DNA of 41,318 nucleotides from Chloroflexota bacterium (GTDB lineage: Bacteria > Chloroflexota > Limnocylindria > Limnocylindrales > CSP1-4): assembly GCA_021785115.1 (NCBI GenBank), contig JAJYGO010000077.1:1-41318 (forward strand), written 5' to 3'. The notes beneath the pieces are model-generated. The model searched no databases and was not told the DNA's origin. It saw nothing but the letters and a program-made list of their open reading frames with translations. A program made the position numbers and the translations under genes. Below are positions 24,026 through 33,747 of this stretch, one piece after another; the first letter of the stretch is position 1, and each line of letters starts with the position of its first letter.

Positions 24026-24805
24026 TCAGCCCCGGGTGTCGGTTCCCAGCACCGGCACGCCGCGCGCGAGGGCTGCACGGCGGTTCGCCCAGAGCCGAAG
24101 CCGGAACAGCCAGAAGTCACGCACCGCGCGCAGGATCACCCGGATCTTCGCGCCGGTGGCCCGCCCGGCCGTGCGCGGGTAGTGGGGCACGCCGACCTCT
24201 TCCAGCCGGGCGCCACGGGCGGTCACCTTGATCAGCAGCTCCGCGGAGAGGAAGGCGCCCCCCGACTCCAGGCGCACGCCGGCCAGGGCCTCGCGGCGGA
24301 AGACCTTGCACGCGCAGTCGACGTCCCGCACCCTCAGCCCGAAGAAGGTCCGCAGTGCGAGCCGGTAGAGCCGGGCGTACACGAGCCGCACCACCGGGTC
24401 CGCGCGCCGCAGCCGGTAGCCGACGACGGCTTCCGGGCCGCCCGGCCGATCGAGCAGCGCCAGCAGGCGCCCCAGGTCCGCCACCCGGAACTGGCGATCG
24501 CCGTCGGTGAAACCGATCACCGGGTGACGCGCGGCCGCGAAGCCGCTGCGCAGGGCGGCCCCGTACCCCAGGTTGGTGCGGTGATGCACGACCCGCACGA
24601 GATCCGGGTGCTCGGCGGCGAGTCGGTCGGCGATCGCCGGCGTGGCGTCCGTGCTCCCGTCGTCCACCGCGATGATCTCGAAGCGTTCGGCGAGGGCAGG
24701 AAGCGCCTCCAGTGCCTCCGCGACGAGCGCCTCCAGGTTGTCCTGCTCGTCGTGGGCCGGGAAGAAGAAGGAGAAGGCCGGGATGCGCGCGCTGGCCGCA
24801 GTCAT
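24026..24805 (-). CDS. GT2 glycosyltransferase, polyprenyl-phosphate sugar synthase type
   Basis: A 259-residue GT-A enzyme of family 2. The nucleotide-sugar site shows VDDGST (47-52) and the metal motif DGDRQF (101-106); the later stretch VRDVDCACKVFRREALAG is usual for dolichyl-phosphate mannose/glucose synthases (DPM1-like). The family transfers a sugar from GDP- or UDP-sugar to a polyprenyl phosphate carrier. A short hydrophobic-aromatic segment (FWLFRLRLW) near the C-terminus may contact the membrane, but no full helix is seen. It overlaps the upstream DUF2723 gene (ATGA), so the lipid-linked sugar it makes is likely used by the GT-C enzymes encoded alongside and in the divergent fusion gene. 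Confidence 0.85.
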   Translation of the reverse strand: MTAASARIPAFSFFFPAHDEQDNLEALVAEALEALPALAERFEIIAVDDGSTDATPAIADRLAAEHPDLVRVVHHRTNLGYGAALRSGFAAARHPVIGFTDGDRQFRVADLGRLLALLDRPGGPEAVVGYRLRRADPVVRLVYARLYRLALRTFFGLRVRDVDCACKVFRREALAGVRLESGGAFLSAELLIKVTARGARLEEVGVPHYPRTAGRATGAKIRVILRAVRDFWLFRLRLWANRRAALARGVPVLGTDTRG

Positions 24806-26421
24806 CGGACGATCTCCCAGAGCGGGCTGTAGCCGGGAATGGTGTCGTGCTGCACGAGATGGTACTGGGACTCCAGCGCGGGGATGTCCTGGAACTGCCG
24901 GATCAGGAAGATCGGCCGGCCCTCGGCCTCGAAGTGGCGCACCGCGTTCTGGACGGTGTCCCAGCCGTCGTCGAGGAGGGTCCGGTCGTCCACGATCTCC
25001 ACGTCGGGACGGCGCCCCTCGATCCAGCGTCCGTACCAGAGCGTGGTGGAGTAGCTCCACCACGAGATCACCACCGCGTCGCGCGGGAGGATGGCGTACG
25101 CCGCGTCCAGCCACTGGGCCGCCTGGTTGCCCGTCGCGCCGACCTGTGCCTGCCGCTCGGACAGGGCGCGCTGCGCGGGAAGCGTGAGCACGACCGCGGC
25201 CGCCAGCAGCGTCGCCACGACCCGCAGCAGCAGCGGCGCCACGCCCGACGACATGCGTCGGCGCACGGCCGGCCGCCAGGCGATCGCGCGGCCGATTGCC
25301 CATGCGACGGCGTCCCAGGCGAGCGAGGCGGCCACGCCGGCCCACAGCGCGAGGAGCGCGATGGGGACCAGGTAGTAGCGGTCCGGGGACCCATCGTTGT
25401 AGGCGCGGGCGAAGATCGTGACGATGACGAACCAGGTCGCCGCCATGAGGGCGACGGGCCGCCCCACGCTCCGCGGCCGCCGCGCCAGGACCAGCGTGGC
25501 GGCGAAGCCGGCGAGCCCGAGCACCACCACCGCCATGCTGAGGCTGGTGGCGAAGAAGTCGGCCACGGGGGCCAGGCCGCCCGTCAGCGGGTCCTGGAGC
25601 AGCCCGCGGAATTGCAGCCCCAGGACCAGGTAGGCGAAGCGGGCGGGCGTGTCCGGGTGCGCGTAATCGAGCGGCGGGTTCATCGACGCCCGGATCGGGA
25701 TGTACGCGTAGAGGATCACGGTCAGCCCGACGATGAGCCCCGCGCACGCCGCGACCAGCCGGCGCCGGCGGGTGAACAGCCCCGGCTGCACGGCCAGCAG
25801 GAGGACCAGGATCCCCGGAGCGAGCAGGACGGTGAGGGCGTGGTTCCCGAGCGCGACCGCATAGACGGTCGACGCCGCGAGCAGGAGCCGGTCGGCCGTC
25901 CGGTCACCCGGGTCGTCCGCGGCCGCCCCCACCTCGCGCACTCGCTGCGCCCACGCCACGAGCAGGTAGAGGAGCAGGCCCGCCAGGAACAGGTGGAAGG
26001 CGTGCGGGTCGGCCCGTTCCGCCGTCCACCAGGTGATGGGCGCGACCGCCAGCAGCAGGCCGGACCCCACGGCCGGGGCCGCGCGCCGGGCCAGGCGATG
26101 GACGGTGGCGGCCACGAACGCCGCGCCGCCGGCCACGAGGATCGCCGACAGCAGGTTGATGCGGTAGGCGGTGTCGCCGAGCGGCGACAGCAGGATGCTG
26201 GCCGCCCAGGTCAGCAGGACGTACGAGGGGAACCCGGTGGGGTGCGCGATCCCCAGCACCGGTCCCACGGTCTGGAACTCCGCCGTGTCCCAGAACCCGA
26301 CGCCCGGCATGAGCGTCGGCACGTAGAGGACGAGCGCCGCGACGAAGGTGACCGCGGCGACCGCAGCGTGGGTCACGCGCGGCGACGCGGCCGCGCGGCC
26401 GATCCGGGTCGCGCTCACCAT
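24802..26421 (-). CDS. DUF2723 multi-pass membrane protein (protein O-mannosyltransferase superfamily)
   Basis: A 539-residue polytopic protein. The first loop after helix 1 reads GVGFWDTAEFQTVGPVLGIAHPTGFP, which is the DUF2723 signature and carries the Asp/Glu pair found in GT-C enzymes. About 11 hydrophobic helices follow, ending in a soluble C-terminal domain (about 400-539) with WWSYSTTLWYGRWIEG. DUF2723 is placed in the GT-C clan and probably transfers a polyprenyl-phosphate-linked sugar outside the membrane; acceptors are unknown. ATG 26421 is used; it overlaps the stop of the gene upstream (26415) by 7 nt and the downstream GT2 start by 4 nt. All three minus-strand genes form one tight operon. 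Confidence 0.82.
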   Translation of the reverse strand: MVSATRIGRAAASPRVTHAAVAAVTFVAALVLYVPTLMPGVGFWDTAEFQTVGPVLGIAHPTGFPSYVLLTWAASILLSPLGDTAYRINLLSAILVAGGAAFVAATVHRLARRAAPAVGSGLLLAVAPITWWTAERADPHAFHLFLAGLLLYLLVAWAQRVREVGAAADDPGDRTADRLLLAASTVYAVALGNHALTVLLAPGILVLLLAVQPGLFTRRRRLVAACAGLIVGLTVILYAYIPIRASMNPPLDYAHPDTPARFAYLVLGLQFRGLLQDPLTGGLAPVADFFATSLSMAVVVLGLAGFAATLVLARRPRSVGRPVALMAATWFVIVTIFARAYNDGSPDRYYLVPIALLALWAGVAASLAWDAVAWAIGRAIAWRPAVRRRMSSGVAPLLLRVVATLLAAAVVLTLPAQRALSERQAQVGATGNQAAQWLDAAYAILPRDAVVISWWSYSTTLWYGRWIEGRRPDVEIVDDRTLLDDGWDTVQNAVRHFEAEGRPIFLIRQFQDIPALESQYHLVQHDTIPGYSPLWEIVR

Positions 26422-27905
26422 CCGAGCACCACGCCCCAGTACACCCCCCAGAGGTTGACCAGCACGGAGAGACCGAGGAGGACCAGGACGGCGCGATCCA
26501 GCCCGCGCCGGGCCATGGCCAGGGTCACCAGCACGAGCGCGAACGGGGCGAAATCGTTGCTGAAGCGCCACCCGAACTGCACCCACCCCTGGCTGAAGTG
26601 CGCCAGGTCCGCGAGCGCCACGAGGAGGACCGCGAGCGCCGCACCGGCGACGAGCCGGTCACGGCGGATCGCCCGCAGGGCGGGGAGCGCGAGCAGGTAC
26701 GCCGGGCTGGTCAGGATCAGGCTCATCGCGACGGGGTCGGGCTGGACGGTACCGCAGGTCGGGTCGAGGATCCCCAGGCCGCACGAGAGGTGGACCTGCG
26801 GAAGTCGGAACAGGACGAGCGCCAGGTTCTGCGGGATGTAGCGCAGGTCCTCGATGCCCCACGTCGGATGGTAGAGGGTCGGGTCCGGCCGGTACTCGAC
26901 GCGGGCGATGGCATTGTAGGCGGGGTTGAAGAGATGGCCCGTGGCCGCCAGGTTGTACGCCGCGAGCGCGAGGAGGGGGATCGCCATCCCGATCGCGGCG
27001 GAGACCAGGCGCGTGCGCCACGTTCCCCGCCCCACGAAGAGCAGGAAGATCCCGCCGAAGGCCACGGTCAGGCGGGAGAGCGCGGCCAGGCCGAGCAGGA
27101 ACCCGGCCGCGACGTCGCGACGGTCCAGCAGGCCGCGGGGATCCAGGAACCCGCGGGGGTCCGGCAGGCGGCGCGCGCGATCCTCGCCGGTGCCCTGCCG
27201 GATGACCGCGCCGCCCGTCGCGTCGGTCGTCCCCCGGCCGCGCAGGCCCGCGTCGCCGTCCACGGCCAGGGTGACCGCGAGCAGGGTCAGCCCGAGCGCG
27301 ACGATGTGTGCCAGGAACCACGTGGTCCCGATGGCGGCCGCGTACCAGGCGACGGTCCCGAACCCGAAGAAGACCGTCGCCGCGAGCGCCACGCCGCGGT
27401 CCGCCGCCACGCGACGGCAGAGCCGCCATGCGAGTGCGACGTCCACTGCTCCCAGCAGCGCCGCGGTGAGCGAGGCGGGGGTGGCCAGGCCGAGGACCGC
27501 CACGACCGGCAGCAGGACGACGGCGGGGAGCGGCGGGAAAGGGATGATCCCCAGCCCGGGGTGGCCGGGGTCCGGCGCCACGTCCTGGAAGTACCAGTTC
27601 TGGTGCGGCCCGGTCGAGACGGGGAACGAGATGGCCAGGCGGCCGTGCAGCCAGGCCTCCGCCTGCCAGACGAAGTGGTTGTAGAAGTCCGAGTGCAGCG
27701 GGTTGGAGACGACGTACACCAGCGCAGCAACGACGGTCAGGGCGGCGCCGATCCGCCAGGAGGGGATGGGCGCCAGCAGGTCGCCGATCGCCGTCCGGGG
27801 GCCCCGGGTGGGCAGGAGGGGCGGTCCGACGGTCCACGGGACGGACGCCGGCGCGGGGGCTCCCGCGGTCGTCGGTCCAGTGTCCGTTGCTATACTGCCG
27901 TGCAC
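26415..27905 (-). CDS. Polytopic GT-C-like glycosyltransferase (family uncertain)
   Basis: A 496-residue membrane protein with about 11 hydrophobic helices. The first large loop (SNPLHSDFYNHFVWQAEAWLHGRLAISF) has the acidic-residue-plus-aromatics form of the GT-C loop 1, and a long HQNWYFQDVAPDPGHPG stretch follows. Later loops hold YNAIARVEYRPDPTLYHPTWGIED. It lacks clear PMT or ArnT motifs, so I call it only GT-C-like. Start is GTG 27905, since the longer open frame reaching to 30332 is antisense to the fusion gene and not meaningful; no good ribosome site precedes it. It diverges from the fusion gene with only 30 bp between the two start codons. Confidence 0.7.
   Translation of the reverse strand: MHGSIATDTGPTTAGAPAPASVPWTVGPPLLPTRGPRTAIGDLLAPIPSWRIGAALTVVAALVYVVSNPLHSDFYNHFVWQAEAWLHGRLAISFPVSTGPHQNWYFQDVAPDPGHPGLGIIPFPPLPAVVLLPVVAVLGLATPASLTAALLGAVDVALAWRLCRRVAADRGVALAATVFFGFGTVAWYAAAIGTTWFLAHIVALGLTLLAVTLAVDGDAGLRGRGTTDATGGAVIRQGTGEDRARRLPDPRGFLDPRGLLDRRDVAAGFLLGLAALSRLTVAFGGIFLLFVGRGTWRTRLVSAAIGMAIPLLALAAYNLAATGHLFNPAYNAIARVEYRPDPTLYHPTWGIEDLRYIPQNLALVLFRLPQVHLSCGLGILDPTCGTVQPDPVAMSLILTSPAYLLALPALRAIRRDRLVAGAALAVLLVALADLAHFSQGWVQFGWRFSNDFAPFALVLVTLAMARRGLDRAVLVLLGLSVLVNLWGVYWGVVLGW
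27888..27896 (+). promoter_or_regulatory. Extended -10 promoter for the fusion glycosyltransferase
   Basis: TGC-TATACT (TATACT 27891-27896) is an extended -10; the predicted start is near 27903. AGGAGG at 27919-27924 then precedes GTG 27936 by 11 nt. It overlaps the coding start of the divergent gene. Confidence 0.5.
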
Positions 27906-27935
27906 CTCGTCGCTCGTCAGGAGGCCCGTTCCCTG

Positions 27936-30900
27936 GTGCGATCGCCTTCGACGGGTGGGACCGATCGTGGCCTCGGAGCGCCGGGAGGTTCGGCGCGCGC
28001 CGGGGTTCGCATCCGCCCCATCGCGCTGCTGCTGCTCGCCGGTCTCGCTCTCCGGCTCATCATCGCATACGTCCTCTTCCCCGGTTCCGGCTTCAAGACC
28101 GACATCTCGAGCTTCACCTCCTGGTCCCTGACGCTGGCCCACTACGGACCGCCGGGCTTCTATGCCAACGCGGGCTTCGCCGACTACACGCCGGGGTACC
28201 TCTACATCCTCTGGCTGGTGGGGCTGGCGGGCCAGGCGATCGCGACCCTGCTGGGATCGGACCCGGCGGTGGTGGTGGGGCAACTCATCAAGCTGCCGGC
28301 GATTCTCTTCGACGTCGCGGTCGCGTACGTCCTCTACCGGATCGTCCTGGCCTGGAACGGCAGCCTCGATGAGCCGGCCGATGCGGCCGAGTGGTCCGGG
28401 GCCGGGTCGAGCACGGCCGCCGGAGCGACAGGCGGTGCCGGATCGATCACTGCCGCCGGAGCGGCCGGGGCTGCCGGGCGCGGGGGCCGCACGCCGCGGG
28501 TCCGGCTGCTCGCCCTCGGCGTCGCGGCGCTCTACCTGTTCAACCCGGTCCCGTGGTACGACTCGGCGCTCTGGGGCCAGATGGACTCCCTGGGCGCGCT
28601 GCTCGTGCTGGGCGCGATCCTGACCCTGGTGGACGGCTGGTCCGAGGCCGCCGCAGCGCTGGCGGTGCTCGCGGCGCTCGTGAAGCCGCAGTTCGGGCTG
28701 GTGCTCTCTCCGATCGTGGGCGTCGTGCTGCTCCGGCGCCACCTGTTCGTGCCCGGCTCGGGACCCGTGCCGCGCCTGCGCAGCGGGCGACTGGCCAGCT
28801 GGTTCGTGGACGAGCAGGGCCCGTGGCGGATCATCTCCTCGATCGCCGCCGGCCTCTTCGTCCTCTTCGTGACCATCGTCCCGTTCCGCCTCGACGTGGT
28901 CGGGCTGGTGCGGCTGGTGTTGTCCACCGCCGCCGAGTACCACTACCTGACGGTCAACGCCTACAACGGGTGGGCGCTCGTCGCGGATCCCGGCGGCGTC
29001 TCGCTCGCGAGCGCGGGGACCTGGTCGAACGACCTCGTCCCGCTGCTCGGCCCGCTGTCCGGGTTCGTCATCGGCGCCGCCCTGCTCTTTGCCGGCATCA
29101 TCCTCGGCGTCCTGCAGGTCGCCTGGCGCGACAGCCGTCGCTCCATCCTGCTCGCCATGGCGTTCCTCTCGCTCGCGTTCTTCGTGCTCCCCACGCGCGT
29201 CCACGAGCGGTACCTGTTCCCGATCTTCGTGATCCTGCCGCTGCTCGCGATGACCTCGCGCCGCTGGCTGGTCGCGACGGTCGTGCTGGCGACCGCGTCG
29301 TTCATGAACCTGCACGCCATCCTGACGCTCCCCCTCTACGCGACCGCCAACATCGCGGACCTGCTGGGCGGCCCGCAGTTCCGGTCCGAGCCCGGTGTCC
29401 TCCTCTCTGCCGCGGGGCACATCGCCGTCTTCCTGGTGGCCCTGGCGGCGCTGGAGCCGGTCGGCTGGCTGGTGCGTCGCCTCCTGGGCCGGCCCGATGT
29501 CGCCGCCGGGTGGGCCGGGGCGCCGGCAGGGGCGTCGATTACGGTGCCGTCGGCATCCGGACAGCCGCGCGCGCCGCTGGCCAGCGGGCCGCTCTCCGCC
29601 ACGACGCCGCTTGCCACCGCCGTGCCGCCGGCCGCAGAGCCGGTCTCCACCACTGCGCCTCTCTCTGCCACGGGGCCGGTGATCGCCCCGCCGCCCTCTG
29701 CCGCGGGGCCGGTGATCGCCCCGCCGCTCCCCGCCGCGCCCGCGACCGGCGCGCCGGAGGCCGAGTGGGTCCCGCGCCCGGCGACCCGGTGGGGCCTGGG
29801 GGCCCTGCGCAATCTCCTCGGCCCGGGGTCGATCCGCGCCGACCGCAGCGCCTCCCTCCGCCACGAGGGAACCGGCCGCGTGGACCGGCTGGACGTGCTG
29901 GTCATGGCCCTGCTCTTCGTGGCCGCCATGACCACCCGGATCGTGGGCCTCTCCCAGCCGTACGGCATGTACTTCGACGAGATCTATCACGCCCGCACCG
30001 CCACCGAGTTCCTGCAGGACTGGCGTTACGGGATGCCGCACGCGATCTACGAGTTCACGCACCCGCACCTGGCGAAGTACCTCATGGCCGTGGGCCTGGT
30101 GACGTTCGGGGACGACCGGGTCACCGGCACCAGCAACCTGGGCGTGCCGGTGCGCGATGCCGCCATCGAGCCGCGCTGGTCCGACCCGGGCGTCTCGGCG
30201 GGGCGGCAGGGGGACCGCCTCTACGTCGCGACCGGGAGCGACGTGCTCGCCTACGACCTCCAGACGCGCGGCCTGGTGGCACGCATCCCCGTGCCGGGCG
30301 CCACCGCGGTGGCGGTCGACACGTTCCAGCACGTGATCTACGCGGCCGGGACCGACGGCGTCATCTGGTCGGTGCCGGGCGCCACCCTGGATGCGCTGCG
30401 CTCGTCGGGCGGCGGCGAGGCCACCGTCCAGCCCGCGCGGCTGCCCGGACCGGGAGCCGGCGGCCAGGTCGTCCGGCTGGTCGCCTCGACCACCGGCGGC
30501 AGCGTGCTGGCGGTCACCGCGAACGGTGCCATGGTCAGCCTCGACACCACGACGGGCGCCGTGCTGGGCCGCAACTCGGCCAGCGCGCAGGCCGGCACCG
30601 GACCGGTGGAGGGCGTGGTCGCCCTCGATCCGGTGACCGACGTGACGGTGGATCTCTCGAAGCCCTACGATCCTGCCCAGCTCGCCTCCCTCACGACCGC
30701 GCTCGGTGTGGCGTCCGGGCCGGCGGTCGAGCTGCCCGCGGCCGTCACGAAGGCGGAGGCGACGGTCGCCTCGGCCTCCGCGTCGGTGCAGCGGTACGCC
30801 AGCCTGCGGGCACGCACCGCGGCGCAGGAGCAGGCGCTCGCGACGGCCCGGCAGGCGCTCGCGTCGGCGCAGGCGCAGCTGGCCGCCGCGAAGGCGAGCC

Positions 30901-33644
30901 TGCGGACGGTGGTCGTCTCCGGATTCCTGAGCGCGACCCAGCAGACGGCGATCCAGTCCTCACTGCAGGCGCTCGGGAGCGCGGCGCAGCTGAGCAGCTC
31001 GCCGGTCTTCGCGGTCTCCGGCGGAACGTCCGTGCGGTTCCTCGACACGGCGACACTCGACCCCGTCGCCTCGGTGACGCTCCCGGGTCCCGCCGGCGGC
31101 ATGGGGTTCGCCGACACGACCGACATCGGCCAGCCGACGCTGTACGTCGCCGAGGGCCGCACGCTGCAGACGGTCCAGCTGCCCGGGGATGGCCCGCCCG
31201 TCCTCGGCTCCGCGGTGCCGATGCCCGGGGCGGTCACCAACGTCACCTGGGACGCGGCCTCGGACATGATCCACGCGCTCGGCACCGCGCCCGACGGGCA
31301 CACGCCCACGATCTACGTGGTGGAGCCGCACGGCAACGCGGTCTACGCCAACGCCAACCTGCCGTTCACGCCCGCTGCGTGGGCGCTCGACCAGCAGCCG
31401 GGCAACCCCGGCGGCGACCGGCAGCAACTGCTCAACTTCTCGTCCGCCGGCGAGGTGGCCGCGGTGGATGTCGGCAGCCACGCCTTCGCGTGGCGCCTGC
31501 CCGGGGTGATCGCTGGCTCCCTGATGATCGCGCTCCTCTTCCTGCTGGCCCGCCTCCTGTTCCGCCGCCGCTCGGTGGGCCTGATCCTGGCCGCCATGGC
31601 CCTGGTCGACGGGATGTTCTTCGCGAACTCCCGGATCGGGATGAACGACATCTACTCCGGCCTCTTCATCGTGGCCGCCTACGTCGTCTTCGCGGCCCTG
31701 GCGCTCGGCAAGTGGCGGGGGCGGTCCGCCCTGCTCGTCGGCCTGCCGCTGATGGGTGTCCTGCTGGGGCTGGCCTGTGCCTCCAAGTGGGTGGGCTTCT
31801 ACGCCATCGGCGGCATCGGCCTGCTGACGCTGCTGCGCAGCGGCCTGGGACGGACCCTCGCCCTCGGCTCGATGGCGGCCCTCACCGGGATCCTGGGCTA
31901 CTACTCGATCAGCGCCGCACCCGACGTGACCAACCCGCAGCTGAACGTCACGTTCCTGCTGATGATGATCGGGCTCACGCTGCTGCTGGCGGCGGGGGTC
32001 GCGGTGCGCAGCATGCACTGGACCGTGGAGGAGCTGCGCTTCGCGGTCTGGGGGCCGCTGGTCCTGGCGGCCGCGGCCGGCGCGGCCGCGATCCTCCTGG
32101 GTACCAGGCCGGGGTTCCCGGTCTCGCAGGTGGCGCTGCTGGGGGTGGCGCTCCTGCTGCTGGTGGTGGCGGTGGTCGCCTACGCGGCGCCGCTCGTGCT
32201 GGCGCGATACCGGGCCGGACCGCTGGCGCCCCCGCCCGAGCCGGGCGAGGCGCGCACCTACGTCGATCCGCCGGCGTCACCGCCCTCGGAGGACTGGCTG
32301 GTGCCGGGCGCCGGACGGGGACTGCCCTGGCTGTGGGCCCTGCTCTGCATGACCCTGATCCCGCTCGTCGTCTACGTGATCAGCTACATCCCCTGGGTGG
32401 CCCTGGGAAACCAGTTCTGGACCGGGTTCCCGCCCGGCAACCACGGGCAGACGCTGTGGCAGCTGACGGTCGAGATGTTCAACTACCACAACGACCTGCG
32501 CGTTCCGCACCCGGCATCGTCGCCGTGGTGGGCCTGGCCGTTCGACCTGAAGCCGGTCTGGTGGTACCAGGGATCGCTGGCGAACGGCACCGGCGCCTCC
32601 ATCTACGACACCGGCAACCTGGTCCTCTTCTGGCTCTCGATCCCGGCGTTCCCCTGGGTGGCCTGGCAGGCGTGGCGGCGCCGCAGTCTCGCGCTCGGGA
32701 TCGTGGTGTTCGCCGCCGCCAGCCAGTGGCTGCCCTGGGTCTGGGTCGACCGCGCGACGTTCCAGTACCACTTCCTGACCACGCTGCCCTTCACCTTCCT
32801 CGCGCTCGCCTACTTCGTGGCGGAGCTCTGGCACGGGCCATCGCGCCGGACCTGGGCGCTGGCGCGGATCTCCGCGGCCATCGCGATCCTGGGCCCGGCC
32901 ATCCTGTGGCTGCTCAAGGGGCCGCTCTGCACGCTCGCCGGCACCGCCATCGTCGATCCGGCATCGCAGGTGTGCGGCACCGTGGCCAACCCCGTGATCG
33001 TGACCCAGCGCGTGACCGCGGCTGCGCTCGTGATCGTCATCGGCGCGGCGGCCACGGCGTGGCTCTGGTGGTCGGGGCGGAGGAGCGCCCTGGCCGAGGG
33101 TCGTGTCGGCGCCCGCGCGGTCCTGCCGGTCGGGATCGCCGTGGCGGCCACGCTGCTGGCCCTGGCGGTCGCGCAGACGGTGGTGCCGGACGTGCAGCTC
33201 CTCTCGGTGCCGCTGGGCAGCGGGGGCCCGCTCGTGGTCGCCGCCATCGTGGGGCTGCTGCTGCTGGGCCCCGCCTGGCTGGCGTTCCGGGCGCGCGACC
33301 CGCGGCGGTTCGCGGTGGGCATCCTGGTCGCGGCCGCACTCTGGTTCGTGGTCTGGTACCCGAACATCTCGGCCCTGCCGCTCCCGGCCTCGTTCGTCAA
33401 CATGTACCAGGGGCTGCTGCCGACCTGGATCTACGACTTCCAGTTCACCGTCAACATGACGCCCGCCGCGCACCCGAAGCTGCTCACCGCCGGCACGGTG
33501 GCCCTGATCGCGGCCGTCGGGATCGGGTCGGTGGCCGTGATGTACGCCGCGCGGGCCTGGCGACTGGAGCTGGCGGTGCGACGCGCCGAGCGGGAGGGCC
33601 GGCTCCTGGACGGCACCGCCGGCGAGGGGCGCGCGACGCCCTGA
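27936..33644 (+). CDS. Fused double GT-C glycosyltransferase: GT87-like domain plus PMT (GT39) with inserted propeller and coiled coil
   Basis: A single unbroken frame of 1902 codons. Residues ~25-500 are a polytopic GT-C enzyme resembling GT87/DUF2029 mannosyltransferases (first loop FKTDISSFTSWSLTLAHYGP). A Pro/Ala/Ser/Thr linker (~505-645) follows. Residues ~649-1900 are a PMT-type protein mannosyltransferase: YFDEIYHART in loop 1 carries the catalytic-type Asp681-Glu682, EFTHPHLAKY follows, later helices include LVDGMFFANSRIGMNDIYSG, and the C-terminal PMT_4TMC-like part reads WWYQGSLANGTGASIYDTGN. Between loop 1 and the next helix an extra ~440 residues (about 740-1180) form propeller-like repeats split by a coiled coil (about 939-993, rich in Ala/Gln). 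Normal bacterial Pmt is ~500 residues. GTG 27936 with AGGAGG upstream is preferred; GTG 27900 is in frame but overlaps the promoter. Internal starts before the PMT part cannot be excluded. Confidence 0.83.
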   Translation: MRSPSTGGTDRGLGAPGGSARAGVRIRPIALLLLAGLALRLIIAYVLFPGSGFKTDISSFTSWSLTLAHYGPPGFYANAGFADYTPGYLYILWLVGLAGQAIATLLGSDPAVVVGQLIKLPAILFDVAVAYVLYRIVLAWNGSLDEPADAAEWSGAGSSTAAGATGGAGSITAAGAAGAAGRGGRTPRVRLLALGVAALYLFNPVPWYDSALWGQMDSLGALLVLGAILTLVDGWSEAAAALAVLAALVKPQFGLVLSPIVGVVLLRRHLFVPGSGPVPRLRSGRLASWFVDEQGPWRIISSIAAGLFVLFVTIVPFRLDVVGLVRLVLSTAAEYHYLTVNAYNGWALVADPGGVSLASAGTWSNDLVPLLGPLSGFVIGAALLFAGIILGVLQVAWRDSRRSILLAMAFLSLAFFVLPTRVHERYLFPIFVILPLLAMTSRRWLVATVVLATASFMNLHAILTLPLYATANIADLLGGPQFRSEPGVLLSAAGHIAVFLVALAALEPVGWLVRRLLGRPDVAAGWAGAPAGASITVPSASGQPRAPLASGPLSATTPLATAVPPAAEPVSTTAPLSATGPVIAPPPSAAGPVIAPPLPAAPATGAPEAEWVPRPATRWGLGALRNLLGPGSIRADRSASLRHEGTGRVDRLDVLVMALLFVAAMTTRIVGLSQPYGMYFDEIYHARTATEFLQDWRYGMPHAIYEFTHPHLAKYLMAVGLVTFGDDRVTGTSNLGVPVRDAAIEPRWSDPGVSAGRQGDRLYVATGSDVLAYDLQTRGLVARIPVPGATAVAVDTFQHVIYAAGTDGVIWSVPGATLDALRSSGGGEATVQPARLPGPGAGGQVVRLVASTTGGSVLAVTANGAMVSLDTTTGAVLGRNSASAQAGTGPVEGVVALDPVTDVTVDLSKPYDPAQLASLTTALGVASGPAVELPAAVTKAEATVASASASVQRYASLRARTAAQEQALATARQALASAQAQLAAAKASLRTVVVSGFLSATQQTAIQSSLQALGSAAQLSSSPVFAVSGGTSVRFLDTATLDPVASVTLPGPAGGMGFADTTDIGQPTLYVAEGRTLQTVQLPGDGPPVLGSAVPMPGAVTNVTWDAASDMIHALGTAPDGHTPTIYVVEPHGNAVYANANLPFTPAAWALDQQPGNPGGDRQQLLNFSSAGEVAAVDVGSHAFAWRLPGVIAGSLMIALLFLLARLLFRRRSVGLILAAMALVDGMFFANSRIGMNDIYSGLFIVAAYVVFAALALGKWRGRSALLVGLPLMGVLLGLACASKWVGFYAIGGIGLLTLLRSGLGRTLALGSMAALTGILGYYSISAAPDVTNPQLNVTFLLMMIGLTLLLAAGVAVRSMHWTVEELRFAVWGPLVLAAAAGAAAILLGTRPGFPVSQVALLGVALLLLVVAVVAYAAPLVLARYRAGPLAPPPEPGEARTYVDPPASPPSEDWLVPGAGRGLPWLWALLCMTLIPLVVYVISYIPWVALGNQFWTGFPPGNHGQTLWQLTVEMFNYHNDLRVPHPASSPWWAWPFDLKPVWWYQGSLANGTGASIYDTGNLVLFWLSIPAFPWVAWQAWRRRSLALGIVVFAAASQWLPWVWVDRATFQYHFLTTLPFTFLALAYFVAELWHGPSRRTWALARISAAIAILGPAILWLLKGPLCTLAGTAIVDPASQVCGTVANPVIVTQRVTAAALVIVIGAAATAWLWWSGRRSALAEGRVGARAVLPVGIAVAATLLALAVAQTVVPDVQLLSVPLGSGGPLVVAAIVGLLLLGPAWLAFRARDPRRFAVGILVAAALWFVVWYPNISALPLPASFVNMYQGLLPTWIYDFQFTVNMTPAAHPKLLTAGTVALIAAVGIGSVAVMYAARAWRLELAVRRAEREGRLLDGTAGEGRATP

Positions 33645-33747
33645 CGCGGATCCCTGACCGGCGCGCACCGCGCTGCGGCCGGATGGCTGACGCGGCCGCG
33701 TCGTGCTGCGGCCACCGCCGGCCGGGTGGCCCGCCCGGCGCCGCGCG

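Noticed and set aside
26598..27935. The plus-strand open frame upstream of the fusion gene, continuous with it.
   Set aside because: It is antisense to the minus-strand GT-C gene, encodes low-complexity Arg/Gly/Glu-rich sequence, and the promoter and AGGAGG place the start at 27936.
27906..30332. The minus-strand open frame extending upstream of the GT-C-like gene.
   Set aside because: It is antisense to the fusion gene and rich in Arg/Gly/Glu, a common artefact of high-GC DNA; the membrane protein begins at GTG 27905.
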